Below are positions 1 to 10,388 of a DNA stretch of 64,000 nt, in pieces. The notes beneath the pieces were generated by a model that saw only the letters and a list, made by a program, of their open reading frames with translations, made no database searches and was not told the DNA's origin. The position numbers and the translations under genes were made by a program. The first letter of the stretch is position 1, and the number at the start of each line of letters is the position of its first letter. Origin of the DNA: Desulfuromonadaceae bacterium (lineage in GTDB: Bacteria > Desulfobacterota > Desulfuromonadia > Geobacterales > Pseudopelobacteraceae); the NCBI GenBank assembly GCA_028688955.1, contig JAQTXD010000011.1, positions 1 to 64,000 of the forward strand, written 5' to 3'.

Positions 1-2936
1 CTCTGGACAAGCTATCCCCGGAATATCAAGAGGACGGAGAACGGTCTTCAAAGCGTCTCCCTGATCATATTCACCGGGTGCTTACGTTTGAGATGGAGAC
101 ATTTGACTGGATGCTATGCAAACCTGATGGATCAATTTTTCCTGCGATGATCACCCTCTGTGCCATTCAATTAAAAGGGAAAACCCATATAATGGCCATC
201 TGCAGGGATTTTAGTGAGCGGAAACAGATTGAAAACGATCTTAAAGAATCAAAACAACAACTTGCCAATATCATTGATTTTCTCCCTGATGCGGCATTTG
301 TCGTTGACAACGACATGAAAATTATTTCCTGGAACAGAGCCATGGAGGAAATGACCGGTTTCCTCAAAAAAGATATGCTGGGGGAGGGTGACCACGCATA
401 CGCAATACCATTCTACGGCAAGAGGAGGAAACAGTTACTGGATTTACTGGATGTAAGTGATGCAGAACTGGAGTTGAATTATCAGCACATTGAGCGGAAA
501 GGGGAGACACTGTATGCGGAAGTTTTTGCGCCGGCGTTACATAATGGTAAAGGAGCGTTTTTATGGGCATCAGGTGCACCGCTCTATTCTACGGACAACA
601 AGCGTGTAGGGGCGATAGAGGTTATTCGAGATATCTCCGTCCGAAAAAAAATCGAGGAGGAACTTCAGCACGCAAAGCTTCTTGCTGAAGCCGCTAATAG
701 AGCGAAAAGTGAATTCCTTGCCAACATGAGCCACGAGATCCGAACTCCAATGAACGCCATTACCGGCATTTCCTATCTTGCCTTGAAGACCGATCTTGAC
801 CCACGCCAGCGGGACTATGTGGAAAAAATTCGTAACGCGGCAGATTCACTCCTTGGCATCATTAACGATGTGCTGGATTTTTCCAAGATTGAAGCTGGCA
901 AGCTGGACTTCGAGTCAATTGATTTCAGCCTGTCAGACGTGTTTGAAAAAATCGGTGACCAGATTGCTTTGAAGGCTGAAGAGAAGGGGGATGAAGTAAT
1001 GTTCTCCCTCTCACCGGAAATCCCTCCGCTCCTGGTTGGTGATCCGCTCCGCTTAAGCCAGATATTGAGCAATCTTGTTGGCAATGCCGTCAAATTTACT
1101 TCCCATGGTAATATTGTAATCGCTGTCAGGCCGGTAGCTCCCGTTGAAAACGGCAGGGTAACACTTGCCTTTGACATTTCCGACACCGGTATAGGTATGG
1201 ATAAAGATCAGGTGGAACGTATCTTTGCACCATTTGTTCAGGCAGATAGCTCCTCAACACGCAAAGATGGCGGTACCGGTTTGGGACTGACTATTGCCAA
1301 GCGCCTGGTTGAATTGAAAGGTGGAGTTCTTCAAGTCGAATCTGAACCTGGCGTGGGGAGCCGATTTTCTTTCGTCGTCAGTTACGGGATTTCATCAGAA
1401 CCGGTTATGCAGCTTCCCGATCATTCTAATATATTGGAAGGCATGAAGGTATTGGTTGTTGATGACAATCAGATGTCGCGGGAGATCATGATTTCCATGC
1501 TTGAATCCTGTGGTCTGCGGGTGACAGCGGCTGATTCAGGTAAAGCGGCTCTTGCGCTGCTTCAGCAGAGTGATAATGAAGACCCGTATCGCTTTATCCT
1601 GCTTGACTACCGGATGCCGGATATGAACGGCATTGAAACAGCCATGCGTATTCGTGAAGATTATGCACCCGTATCCTCCAAGGGTACCGTCATTATGATG
1701 GTTACCGCCTACTCCAAAGAAGCGATTCAGCAAAAGCTGGAAGATCACGGCATCCATAATTATCTCAGCAAGCCGGTTACAACAACCTCACTCGTCAGGA
1801 TGATGACATCAGTTGTAAAAAACCACGGCATACAGAGAGAAATGCACACCGACGCCCGGACATCCGCGCATGCCAGTATACAGGATCTGTCAGGAGCCAG
1901 AGTCCTGGTGGCAGAGGACAACATGATCAATCAGCAAATTCTGGTTGAACTGCTGTCTCAGGTTGGCATAGCGGTGGAATGCGCTGCAGACGGCAGGGAA
2001 GCTGTTGCCCTGGTGGCGTCATCTACGTCCTTTAATGCCGTCCTCATGGATCTGCAGATGCCGGTTATGGATGGCTATGAGGCGACCCGCCGGATCCGGC
2101 AATCAGTTTCAGCTGATGAATTACCCATTATAGCGATTACCGCCCATGCAATGGCAAAGGACCGGGATGAGTGCCTGGCTGCAGGCATGAACGGCCACGT
2201 ATCGAAGCCGATTCAGCCGGATGAATTGTACGCTGCCCTGGTAAAATGGACAGCGTTGAAAACCGTGCGGAAGGTCCCGACAGAGGCGGTCGCAGTTAAC
2301 ACAAAGTCGGTGCTTCCGGACAGGCTGCCCGGTATCAAAATCGATAAGGTCATGGCGCGGATTAATGGGAATGGTTCATTGTTACAAACAATCCTGCGTG
2401 ACTTCCGAACCCAGAATACATCCACTGTTGCAGACATGCGACATGCTGTTGCTGCCAATGAACGCAGACAGCTGCTGACCCTGGCGCACGCACTGAAAGG
2501 GGTTTCGGGAAATATCGGAGCCGAATCACTTGCCGCCACTCTGCGTGAGTTTGAGAATGCGGTAAAGGGAGATAAAGATGCTCTGTTCCCGGAGTTGCTT
2601 GATCGTATGGAGTGCCAGATGGCAGAGGTGTTTGAAGCCGTTTCGATACTGGATAATACCGTTATCCAGCCTGTTGAAACTGTCCATGACAAGAAATCTG
2701 AAGTATTTGACAAGGATGAACTGGGGCATGGTCTCCGGGAACTGTACTCACTGCTAAGTCTTAATAAAATAGCCGCGAATGAGAAGTTTCATCGGTTGAA
2801 ATCAACGCTGCCTGACACAGAGGAACGCACTGTTCTGGAAAAACAGATAGCGGCTTTTGATTTTAAGGGGGCTATGACGTCGCTTTTAGGATTTGCCGAT
2901 TCCATTGGGGTTACTATCAGGGAGCACCTGTCATAA
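1..2936 (+). CDS. Hybrid histidine kinase (PAS-PAS-HisKA-HATPase-REC-REC-Hpt), 5' partial
   Basis: The reading frame is open from base 3, so the true start lies left of the window; an internal GTG at 78 is not the start. Residues encoded before and after it form the end of one PAS domain, followed by a second PAS (about 350-640). The HisKA box NMSHEIRTP has its His codon at 732. An HATPase domain with DTGIGM and GGTGLGL follows. Two receiver domains follow: Asp codon 1605 ([11 protein letters not shown]) and Asp codon 2049 ([11 protein letters not shown]). The Hpt His codon is 2487 ([11 protein letters not shown]). A further helical tail of about 70 residues ends the protein. It is probably cytoplasmic in the part seen, a phosphorelay kinase with its own Hpt. 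The stop overlaps the next ATG by one base (TAATG), so the two genes are co-translated. The input signal is unknown. Confidence 0.93.
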   Translation, partial: LDKLSPEYQEDGERSSKRLPDHIHRVLTFEMETFDWMLCKPDGSIFPAMITLCAIQLKGKTHIMAICRDFSERKQIENDLKESKQQLANIIDFLPDAAFVVDNDMKIISWNRAMEEMTGFLKKDMLGEGDHAYAIPFYGKRRKQLLDLLDVSDAELELNYQHIERKGETLYAEVFAPALHNGKGAFLWASGAPLYSTDNKRVGAIEVIRDISVRKKIEEELQHAKLLAEAANRAKSEFLANMSHEIRTPMNAITGISYLALKTDLDPRQRDYVEKIRNAADSLLGIINDVLDFSKIEAGKLDFESIDFSLSDVFEKIGDQIALKAEEKGDEVMFSLSPEIPPLLVGDPLRLSQILSNLVGNAVKFTSHGNIVIAVRPVAPVENGRVTLAFDISDTGIGMDKDQVERIFAPFVQADSSSTRKDGGTGLGLTIAKRLVELKGGVLQVESEPGVGSRFSFVVSYGISSEPVMQLPDHSNILEGMKVLVVDDNQMSREIMISMLESCGLRVTAADSGKAALALLQQSDNEDPYRFILLDYRMPDMNGIETAMRIREDYAPVSSKGTVIMMVTAYSKEAIQQKLEDHGIHNYLSKPVTTTSLVRMMTSVVKNHGIQREMHTDARTSAHASIQDLSGARVLVAEDNMINQQILVELLSQVGIAVECAADGREAVALVASSTSFNAVLMDLQMPVMDGYEATRRIRQSVSADELPIIAITAHAMAKDRDECLAAGMNGHVSKPIQPDELYAALVKWTALKTVRKVPTEAVAVNTKSVLPDRLPGIKIDKVMARINGNGSLLQTILRDFRTQNTSTVADMRHAVAANERRQLLTLAHALKGVSGNIGAESLAATLREFENAVKGDKDALFPELLDRMECQMAEVFEAVSILDNTVIQPVETVHDKKSEVFDKDELGHGLRELYSLLSLNKIAANEKFHRLKSTLPDTEERTVLEKQIAAFDFKGAMTSLLGFADSIGVTIREHLS

Positions 2937-5900
2937 TGAACGGATCTATTCTTATCGGGCTTATCAATAATGCCGCGCTGCTGCTGTCACTCGGTCTGGT
3001 CTACGACCTGCTTTCCGGTGGTCATCAGGAAAAACACTCTCTTCCAAACCGGATACTCTCCGGTGTTATTGTCGGCTGTATGGCTATTGTCCTTATGGGT
3101 ACCCCCGTCAAATGGGAGGCAGGGATCATTTTTGATACCCGCACCATTGTCATGGGATTGACCGGGCTTTTCTTCGGCATCATTCCGACACTCGTTGCAA
3201 TGGCCATTTCATGTGCGTATCGGCTTACCCTTGGCGGTGGCGGTGCGTATATGGGGGTTGCCACAATTCTGTCTGCCGGATGTATCGGACTGGTATGGCG
3301 GCAATGCCGCTCCACCGGTACAAAGGAAATGACCTCGCTCGAATTGTATGTCTTTGGCGGTGTGGTTCATGTGGTCATGATCCTCTGTATATTTCTGCTC
3401 CCGCACGAAGCCATTCAAAAAACCTTCAACTCAATTGCGTTGCCGGTTCTTCTCATTTATCCCATATGCACCGCGCTGCTGGGAAAGCTGCTTGCCGGCC
3501 GGCAGAGAAAATGTCTTCTCGAGGGAGAGCTGCGGGAGAGCGCCGCACGTTATAACAGCCTTGCCGAGCATAGTCAGACGATAACGTGGGAAATTGATAC
3601 AGACGGCTTGTATACTTACGTGAGTCCCGTCGTTGAATCGGTACTCGGCTATCATCCGGATGAACTGATCGGGAAGATGCACTTTTTCGATATCCATCCG
3701 GAAGAGGTGCGTGAGCGCTTCAAGGAGGCTGCATTCAGAACGTTAAACACCAAGGTAGAATTCAAGGATGTCATCAATTCCGTCCAGTCAAAGGATGGCA
3801 TGATTGTGTATATGAGCAGCAACGGTGTGCCTATATTGTCCGAAAACGGGACTCTTTTGGGGTATCGTGGAGCTGACCGGGATGTAACTGACCGTAAAGA
3901 GACAGAAGAACGTTTTCAGCAGATTTTTAACAAGTCACCGGATGCCTATATGATCATGGAAATGGGCAGCGGAACGATAGTTGACTGCAATCAGGCGGCA
4001 GAGGAGATGCTTCGCAGTACCAGAGACCGTATTATCGGAAAAACGCCCGATCAGGTGTCTCCACGGTTTCAGCCAGGCGGGGAGCTCTCGTCAGATACTG
4101 CTTCGACGCGGATTGAATATGCCGTCCACCAGGGGAAGCATCGCTTTGAGTGGGTTCTTCAGCGCCTTGACGGTACCGACTTCTGGGCTGATATCACCAT
4201 TTCGGTAATGACTCTGGACAGACGGCAGGTATTGATGGTGGCCGTGCGTGATATCAGTGATCGTAAAAAAGTTGAGGGAGAATTGCTGCAGGCCAAGGAG
4301 ATGGCTGAGTCAGCCAACCGGGCCAAGAGCGATTTTCTTGCCAATATAAGCCATGAAATTCGTACGCCCATGAACGGTATCATCGGCATGGCGTTTCTTG
4401 CCCTGAAAACCTCTCTTGACTCAAAGCAGCGCGATTATATCACTAAAATCAGCCTGTCGGCGGAATCACTGCTCAGCATTATCAATGACCTGCTCGATTT
4501 TTCCAAGATAGAGGCGGGCAAACTGGGTTTTGAAGCAATCGATTTTAGTCTCTCGGATGTTTTTGACCAGGTTGGTGACCTTATTGCCATGAAATCAGAC
4601 GAAAAAGGGCTTGAGGTGATGTTTTCCATCTCCCCCGAAATTCCTCATGTATTGGTCGGCGACCCAATCAGGCTTGGCCAGATCTTGAATAATCTGGTCA
4701 ATAACGCTGTGAAGTTTACGGAACGGGGGGAAGTGGTCGTATCAGTGGTGCCGGTCTCACTGGTTCACGAGGGCATGATTTCCCTCTACTTCGAGGTTCG
4801 CGACACCGGTATCGGTATGAGTGAGGAGCAGATAGAGCGGATTTTCACCGCCTTTACCCAGGCGGATAGCTCCACTACCCGAAAATACGGTGGTACCGGC
4901 CTGGGGCTGACAATTGTAAAACATCTGGTAGAGATGAAAGGCAGCACCCTGCAGGTTGAGTCGAAGCCGGGTTCGGGCAGCTGTTTCTCCTTCACGGTAT
5001 CGTTTCCCGTATCTCCGAGTCAGCTTACTGACCTATCTGCTTTTGCAGCAAAGATCAAGGGGATGCGTGTATTGATTGTCGATGACAGCCACATATCGCG
5101 TGATATTCTGAGCTCCATGCTGCAGTTCCATGGTCTGAGGGTTACATCGGTGGATTCGGGCGAAGCGGCGCTTGAGGTGCTAAAACAGAGTCAGGCAGGT
5201 GATCCGTATCATTTTATTCTGCTGGACTACTGTATGCCTGGTTTGAATGGTATTGAAACAGCAGAAAAAATCCGCGATCTCTACGGTTCTGCCGAACGTA
5301 ACGAGGCCGTGATCATTATGGTAACGGCGCATTCCGTGGATGCGATGTACCAGGGCATTGAAAATCATGGTATCAGGGCATTCCTGACCAAGCCGGTTAC
5401 ACCTATGTCGTTGTTGAAATCAATGGCCAAGGTGCTTGCACACAACGAAACGGATTTGTGTGACACTGGCGCACGGAGTGCCATAACCAGAGGACTCCAG
5501 CACCTGTCAGGTTCCCGCGTTCTGGTGGTGGAGGATAACAGCATTAATCAGCAGATTTTATGTGAGTTGCTGGAGCATGCCGGCATGAAGACCGAACTGG
5601 CGGACAACGGCGAGGAAGCAGTTGTTATGGTAACGGAAACCGCGTCGCTATTTGATGCCATTTTGATGGATATTCAGATGCCGGTGATGGACGGCCATGA
5701 GGCCACTCGCATTATCCGCCAGACGAAAAGTGCTGAGGAACTTCCCATTATTGCCATAACAGCCCATGCCATGAAAGATGAACAGGAACGTTGCCTGGCA
5801 TCCGGCATGAACGGGCATATTTCGAAGCCAGTTGACCCGGATGAACTGTATGCAACCCTGATACAGTGGGTTAAACGCGCGGAGAACAATGATACAACGG

Positions 5901-6547
5901 CAATTACCACCAAAGACAAGAGTGAGTCTCTTCCCGCAACATTGCCGGGAATAAATGTTACAAAGACCCTGGCACGGTTAGGTGGTAACCGTGAGTTTAT
6001 CCGCTCGATCATTCTTGAATTCTGCAGCCAGAACCAGACAACTATAGCAGCAATCCGCCACGCTGTTGAACAGCGTGACATGTCACAACTCCTGTCTCTG
6101 GCGCATAGTCTGAAAGGCATTTCCGGTAATATCGGTGCGGAGGCTCTTTCTGCATGTACTCTTGAGTTTGAAAAAGCGGTCAAGGATGGGAATACATCGA
6201 TTCTTTCCGAACTGCTTGATGCCATGGAACAGAAAATGGCTGAGGTGTTTGCTGCTGCTGCGATAATTGAGAATAGCAGCGTGTCACAACAAACAACTGA
6301 GAACGTAACGGCAGTTGAAATTCACGATATGATTGCGCTTGAACGGAATATTCGTGAACTCTATGAGCAGCTTGGTAGTAACAAGGTCTCCTCTGCCAAG
6401 ACGTTTACACTGTTGCAGCCCTGCTTGCCAAAAACAGAGGTGTGCAGCGAATTGGAGAAGCATATCGCTGCTTTTGATTTTAAGAGGGCGCAGGAATCAC
6501 TTGCGAAAATGGCGGAATCGTTTTGCATAACAATCGGGGAAAGATAG
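2936..6547 (+). CDS. Membrane hybrid histidine kinase with 5TMR-LYT-type sensor
   Basis: 1203 residues. The first 190 or so are hydrophobic and look like the 5TM receptor module of LytS-type kinases (five to six helices, NNAALLLSLGLVYDLL at the N-terminus, a conserved RLTLGGGGAYMG stretch). Two PAS domains (about 205-325 and 330-450) follow, then HisKA with His473 in ISHEIRTP, HATPase (DTGIGM, GGTGLGL), REC1 (LLDYCMPGLNG), REC2 (LMDIQMPVMDG), an Hpt (LAHSLKGISGN) and the same C-terminal helical tail as the gene before it. The start codon overlaps the preceding stop by one base. Known family role: 5TMR-LYT modules sense envelope or small-ligand signals. The ligand here cannot be read from sequence. 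The kinase core is closely similar to its neighbours, which suggests tandem duplication with exchange of sensor parts. Confidence 0.93.
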   Translation: MNGSILIGLINNAALLLSLGLVYDLLSGGHQEKHSLPNRILSGVIVGCMAIVLMGTPVKWEAGIIFDTRTIVMGLTGLFFGIIPTLVAMAISCAYRLTLGGGGAYMGVATILSAGCIGLVWRQCRSTGTKEMTSLELYVFGGVVHVVMILCIFLLPHEAIQKTFNSIALPVLLIYPICTALLGKLLAGRQRKCLLEGELRESAARYNSLAEHSQTITWEIDTDGLYTYVSPVVESVLGYHPDELIGKMHFFDIHPEEVRERFKEAAFRTLNTKVEFKDVINSVQSKDGMIVYMSSNGVPILSENGTLLGYRGADRDVTDRKETEERFQQIFNKSPDAYMIMEMGSGTIVDCNQAAEEMLRSTRDRIIGKTPDQVSPRFQPGGELSSDTASTRIEYAVHQGKHRFEWVLQRLDGTDFWADITISVMTLDRRQVLMVAVRDISDRKKVEGELLQAKEMAESANRAKSDFLANISHEIRTPMNGIIGMAFLALKTSLDSKQRDYITKISLSAESLLSIINDLLDFSKIEAGKLGFEAIDFSLSDVFDQVGDLIAMKSDEKGLEVMFSISPEIPHVLVGDPIRLGQILNNLVNNAVKFTERGEVVVSVVPVSLVHEGMISLYFEVRDTGIGMSEEQIERIFTAFTQADSSTTRKYGGTGLGLTIVKHLVEMKGSTLQVESKPGSGSCFSFTVSFPVSPSQLTDLSAFAAKIKGMRVLIVDDSHISRDILSSMLQFHGLRVTSVDSGEAALEVLKQSQAGDPYHFILLDYCMPGLNGIETAEKIRDLYGSAERNEAVIIMVTAHSVDAMYQGIENHGIRAFLTKPVTPMSLLKSMAKVLAHNETDLCDTGARSAITRGLQHLSGSRVLVVEDNSINQQILCELLEHAGMKTELADNGEEAVVMVTETASLFDAILMDIQMPVMDGHEATRIIRQTKSAEELPIIAITAHAMKDEQERCLASGMNGHISKPVDPDELYATLIQWVKRAENNDTTAITTKDKSESLPATLPGINVTKTLARLGGNREFIRSIILEFCSQNQTTIAAIRHAVEQRDMSQLLSLAHSLKGISGNIGAEALSACTLEFEKAVKDGNTSILSELLDAMEQKMAEVFAAAAIIENSSVSQQTTENVTAVEIHDMIALERNIRELYEQLGSNKVSSAKTFTLLQPCLPKTEVCSELEKHIAAFDFKRAQESLAKMAESFCITIGER

Positions 6548-6655
6548 TGAGGGGGAAACAGAATAAAGTGCGGTGTAACCACTGAAACGTTGCGTCGTTG
6601 TGTTCTTGCAGGAGTCTGTAAGAAATGGCTCATATTTTTTTAAGGAGATATGATA

Positions 6656-7177
6656 ATGACCAGTGACCGAAAGTACAAATTTTCATGGGATCTTTTGGGG
6701 GATATTGAGGCAGGGCGTCCCAATCTAGGCAATACCACTCGCCTTGAGGTGTACCGTCTGTTGCAGTTTACCTTCCGAGACGTGATCGAGCAACATGTGG
6801 GTGCGGAGATGACAGACAGAATTTTTTATGAAGCAGGGGCACTTGCCGGGAAAGAATTCTACACGCACATGTTGACTCCAACCACCGATCTGAACTCGTT
6901 CGTACGTGAGCTGACGGATGTCTTAAAAGAGCTTGGAATCGGTATTTTACGGGTCGAAAAGGCAGACATGGAAAAAGGGGAGTTAACGGTGACGGTATCG
7001 GAAGATCTGGACTGTTCAGGACTTCCCGAGCTTGATCACGAAATATGTACCTATGATGAGGGATTTATAGCAGCGCTGCTGGAGAGTTTTTCGGGCATCA
7101 AATTTATCGTCAAAGAGGTCGACTGCTGGTGCACCGGTGACCGCACCTGCCGGTTTGACGCAAAGGCTGTGGCATAG
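6656..7177 (+). CDS. V4R-domain sensor protein
   Basis: About 173 residues, a stand-alone V4R (4-vinyl reductase-like) small-molecule-binding domain. It shows the typical late Cys-containing motif (DCWCTGDRTCRF) near the C-terminus, which in the family can bind metal or ligand. A strong AAGGAG at 6642-6647 lies 8 bases from the ATG at 6656 and only 2 bases from an earlier ATG at 6650, so I choose 6656. The stop lies 3 bases before the start of the next kinase, which has no obvious sensor of its own beyond a PAS. This suggests the V4R protein supplies the signal input in trans. No membrane segment or signal peptide is seen. Ligand unknown. Confidence 0.85.
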   Translation: MTSDRKYKFSWDLLGDIEAGRPNLGNTTRLEVYRLLQFTFRDVIEQHVGAEMTDRIFYEAGALAGKEFYTHMLTPTTDLNSFVRELTDVLKELGIGILRVEKADMEKGELTVTVSEDLDCSGLPELDHEICTYDEGFIAALLESFSGIKFIVKEVDCWCTGDRTCRFDAKAVA

Positions 7178-7180
7178 GTT

Positions 7181-9229
7181 ATGCGGCAGGACTTCGAAAA
7201 TAGTGCAGCACTCCTGAAGGCAGCGATCACATCCCTGACGGATCTCATCACCTCGCGTTCTGTCGCGGCCAATCCACCGGAAGAGTTGGTGGAGGTAGAG
7301 GGTTTTATACCGCTGTACGCACTTATAAAGGAGTTCCGCACGGTCATGATGGCTGTTTCCTCTGGCAACCTGGGCTATCAGGTTACCGGAAAGGGATATC
7401 TGCCGGGGACGCTAAAAGCCCTGCAGGCGGCACTTCATCACCTGACGTGGCAGACAAGTATGATCGCTTCAGGAGATTTTTCCCAACGGGTCAACTTTAT
7501 GGGGGCATTCTCTGAATCTTTCAACAGCATGGTTCTCCAACTCGATGAATCAATGCAAAAGCTGAAGGCGGCAAATGAACAGTTAAACGCCGAACTGGCC
7601 GAGCGAAAGAGAGTGGAGGAAGCCCTTACCGTGCAGGAACAATATCTGAAGACAATTATAGAAACGGAGCCGGACTGCGTCAAACTTCTTGGCCGCGACG
7701 GGTCTCTGTTGATGATGAACTCTTCCGGCCTATCAATGATCCAGGCAGATTCTTTTGAGCAGATCAAGGGCACATGCATCTATAGCTTAGTTGAACCGGA
7801 GTACCGTGAAGAATTCATACAGTCGACCATGGATGGTTTTGAAGGGAAATCCAGTAACCTTGTGTTCAAGATAACCGGCTTGAAAGGAACACCGCTCTGG
7901 ATGGAGAGCCGGTTCGTTCCCCTGAGGAATGAACGGCAGGAAATTATATCAATCCTCGGCATATCCCGGGACATAAGTGATCATAAAAAAAATGAGCAGG
8001 AATTGCAGCAGGCCAAGCTTGACGCTGAAGCCGCCAACAACTCCAAGAACGAATTTCTGGCAACCGTGAGTCATGAGATTCGCACACCTATGAACGGCAT
8101 TATCGGCTTATCAAATCTCACGCTGAAAACGGACCTTGATTCGCAACAACGCGATTACGTTGCTAAAATACATTATTCTGCCGAGTCACTCCTTGGTATT
8201 ATCAACGACCTGCTGGATATTTCAAAAATAGAGGCCGGTAGACTCGATATTGAAACTATTGATTTCAGTCTGGCGGATGTTTTTGGTAGGGTGGCTGATC
8301 TGCTGTCACTGAAGGCGGAAGAGAAGGGAGTGACGCTGACGTTTGCCATCGCTGCAGATATTCCTCCTCTGATGGTCGGGGATCCCTTCCGTCTCGGTCA
8401 GATTCTAAACAATCTGGTCAGTAACGCCGTTAAATTTACCGAACAGGGGACGGTGTCCGTTACCGTCGAACGTGCCGCTCCTCCGGTACATTGCGCGGCA
8501 ACGCTCGTCTTCGAAGTCAATGACACCGGGGTCGGCATGAGCAGGGATCAGCTGGAGAAGGTATTCATTCCCTTTACCCAGGCTGACAAATCCACAGCCC
8601 GCAAATACGGCGGTACCGGGTTGGGACTGGCCATCGTGAAACGTCTGGTTGAATTGATGGATGGGGCGCTTCAGGTCGAGTCAACTCCCGGCCAGGGGAG
8701 CTGCTTCCGCTTTACGGTTTGCTTTGCTCTCCCGGATCAAACTGCCGATCGGCATTCATCGGCAACTATGCCTGCCAACGTGCAGGTACCCGGTGCTGCA
8801 GATGCAAATAATTCAGGTTGTATGCGGGTTCTGGTTGTTGATGATAACAATATCAACCGGCAGATACTGGTCGCGCTTCTGGCAAACATTGGCATAACGG
8901 CTGAATGTGCTGCAAATGGTCAGGATGCGGTCAATATGGTCACAGAATCTGCAGTACGGTTTGATGCCGTGCTGATGGATTTGGCAATGCCGGTGATGGA
9001 CGGATTTGAGGCCGCCAGTCGTATACGGGGGGCCGCTTCCTGTGCGGAGATCCCGATTATTGCCGTTTCTGCTCACGACGGGGTGGACGAGCGAGGGCGG
9101 TGCCGGGCTTGCGGCATGAACGGGTACGTCCGGAAACCTGTCGAGGCGGATGAGTTGAACGCGGCCCTGATGCAATGGATACCGTGTAAGAACGGTCGGA
9201 AAACAGATGTCAAACCTGGTGGAGCATAA
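7181..9229 (+). CDS. Soluble hybrid histidine kinase (PAS-HisKA-HATPase-REC) without Hpt
   Basis: 682 residues with no membrane helix. The N-terminal 140 residues resemble HAMP-like linker helices (LxxGNLGYQV, then ASGDFSQRV). A coiled coil and one PAS (about 150-270) follow, then HisKA with His298 in VSHEIRTP, HATPase (DTGVGM, GGTGLGL) and one receiver domain ([14 protein letters not shown]). The protein stops straight after the receiver. Unlike its three neighbours it has no Hpt and no C-terminal tail, so onward transfer needs an external Hpt. The ATG lies 3 bases after the V4R gene, so the two genes are probably translationally coupled and form one sensor-kinase pair. The HisKA region is nearly the same as that of the kinase at 10389. 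Confidence 0.92.
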   Translation: MRQDFENSAALLKAAITSLTDLITSRSVAANPPEELVEVEGFIPLYALIKEFRTVMMAVSSGNLGYQVTGKGYLPGTLKALQAALHHLTWQTSMIASGDFSQRVNFMGAFSESFNSMVLQLDESMQKLKAANEQLNAELAERKRVEEALTVQEQYLKTIIETEPDCVKLLGRDGSLLMMNSSGLSMIQADSFEQIKGTCIYSLVEPEYREEFIQSTMDGFEGKSSNLVFKITGLKGTPLWMESRFVPLRNERQEIISILGISRDISDHKKNEQELQQAKLDAEAANNSKNEFLATVSHEIRTPMNGIIGLSNLTLKTDLDSQQRDYVAKIHYSAESLLGIINDLLDISKIEAGRLDIETIDFSLADVFGRVADLLSLKAEEKGVTLTFAIAADIPPLMVGDPFRLGQILNNLVSNAVKFTEQGTVSVTVERAAPPVHCAATLVFEVNDTGVGMSRDQLEKVFIPFTQADKSTARKYGGTGLGLAIVKRLVELMDGALQVESTPGQGSCFRFTVCFALPDQTADRHSSATMPANVQVPGAADANNSGCMRVLVVDDNNINRQILVALLANIGITAECAANGQDAVNMVTESAVRFDAVLMDLAMPVMDGFEAASRIRGAASCAEIPIIAVSAHDGVDERGRCRACGMNGYVRKPVEADELNAALMQWIPCKNGRKTDVKPGGA

Positions 9230-9277
9230 GGCGACGGAATAGTTCGAAGTGGCAGCAGTCATGGCAGGGAGAGAACG

Positions 9278-10315
9278 GTGACAGGAACCAATCAAAACAT
9301 CCGGATAAGACAGGCAGCCTGTATCGTCGTACTGACGTTGTTTGTCATGAGCGTTTTCGGCTGCTCCTCGATGCACGAGGAGGGCACAACAGCGGCGAAA
9401 ACGCCGACTGCACGGGAAAAGATTGTCTTCGGTACTGGTGGCGCGCTTCCCGCCATTGTAGCGATTGCCGTTGATCAGGGCTATTTTGACCGCGAGGGAC
9501 TGGATGTCACTATAAAGCCTTTTCTGGTCGGCAAGAATGCCATAGACGATGTGCTGGCGGGGAAAAGTGATGTTGCCAATTCTGCGGAGACCCCGGTTGT
9601 TATTCAGAGCTTTCAGAATGATGACCTTCTCATCCTCACCTCCCTTCGGTCGACTGATAATCTGAGCCGGATTGCGGCGCGGCGGGATCGGGGGGTCAGA
9701 AACATTACTTCTCTCAGGGGACGGCGTGTCGGTATTGCGAGTGGGATTGCCCCCCACTATTTTCTGGACCTTGCGCTTGCCAAGTACGGAATGACAGAGA
9801 AGGATATCGTTCCGGTTTTTATGAAAATAGGCGATATGCAGTCGGCGCTGGTTTCCGGTGCTGTGGACGCGATAGCGACAATAAATCTGGTCGCATACCA
9901 CAGCATCGAACAGTTAGGGGAGAAGGGGATCATTCTGGAAGAGCCGGGCCTTTGTCTCAATTATTCTCTCCTCACCAGTACAAAAAAGTTTGTCAACGCC
10001 AATCCGGAGAAAATCAGCCGCTTAATACGGGCACTCCTTGCTGCCGAACAGTTTAGGCGGCAATTCCCCGACAGGAGCCGCACCATAGTCATGACAGGTT
10101 CTACGATGACGCTGCAGGAATATGATTCCGTCTGGAACAGGTATGACAACAGACTGTCGCTTGATAACAGCATGCTTCTTACGCTGGAAGAGAATGCTGA
10201 CTGGGCGCAAAAAAAAGGGTTTGTCACGCGGCGTGCCATACCGAACTATCTGAACCTGATTGACGCAGTCTTCCTGGAAAAAGTGGCGCCGGGTAGCGTA
10301 AGGCTGAAGCGTTGA
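9278..10315 (+). CDS. Orphan SsuA/THI5-like substrate-binding lipoprotein
   Basis: 345 residues from a GTG start preceded by GGGAGAGAA. A signal sequence ends in a lipobox-like VFGC, so the product should be a lipoprotein facing the periplasm. The rest matches the NMT1/SsuA/TauA type of periplasmic binding protein: an early GYFDREGLDVTI, then LRGRRVGIASG. These proteins usually bind sulfonates, nitrate, pyrimidine precursors or similar small molecules for an ABC importer. No permease or ATPase gene is near; both neighbours are hybrid kinases. An accessory role, presenting a ligand to the membrane kinase at 10389, is my inference and not shown by the sequence. Confidence 0.85.
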   Translation: MTGTNQNIRIRQAACIVVLTLFVMSVFGCSSMHEEGTTAAKTPTAREKIVFGTGGALPAIVAIAVDQGYFDREGLDVTIKPFLVGKNAIDDVLAGKSDVANSAETPVVIQSFQNDDLLILTSLRSTDNLSRIAARRDRGVRNITSLRGRRVGIASGIAPHYFLDLALAKYGMTEKDIVPVFMKIGDMQSALVSGAVDAIATINLVAYHSIEQLGEKGIILEEPGLCLNYSLLTSTKKFVNANPEKISRLIRALLAAEQFRRQFPDRSRTIVMTGSTMTLQEYDSVWNRYDNRLSLDNSMLLTLEENADWAQKKGFVTRRAIPNYLNLIDAVFLEKVAPGSVRLKR

Positions 10316-10388
10316 GAGATACATCTATCATGTGGACAGCTGTTTGCCGGGAAAATGAGTTCACCGGGTGGAAGCAGAGGGCGTCACA

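Noticed and set aside
8813-9901. 362-residue gene on the - strand
   Set aside because: It runs antisense across the end of a kinase gene and the start of the binding-protein gene and shows no domain.
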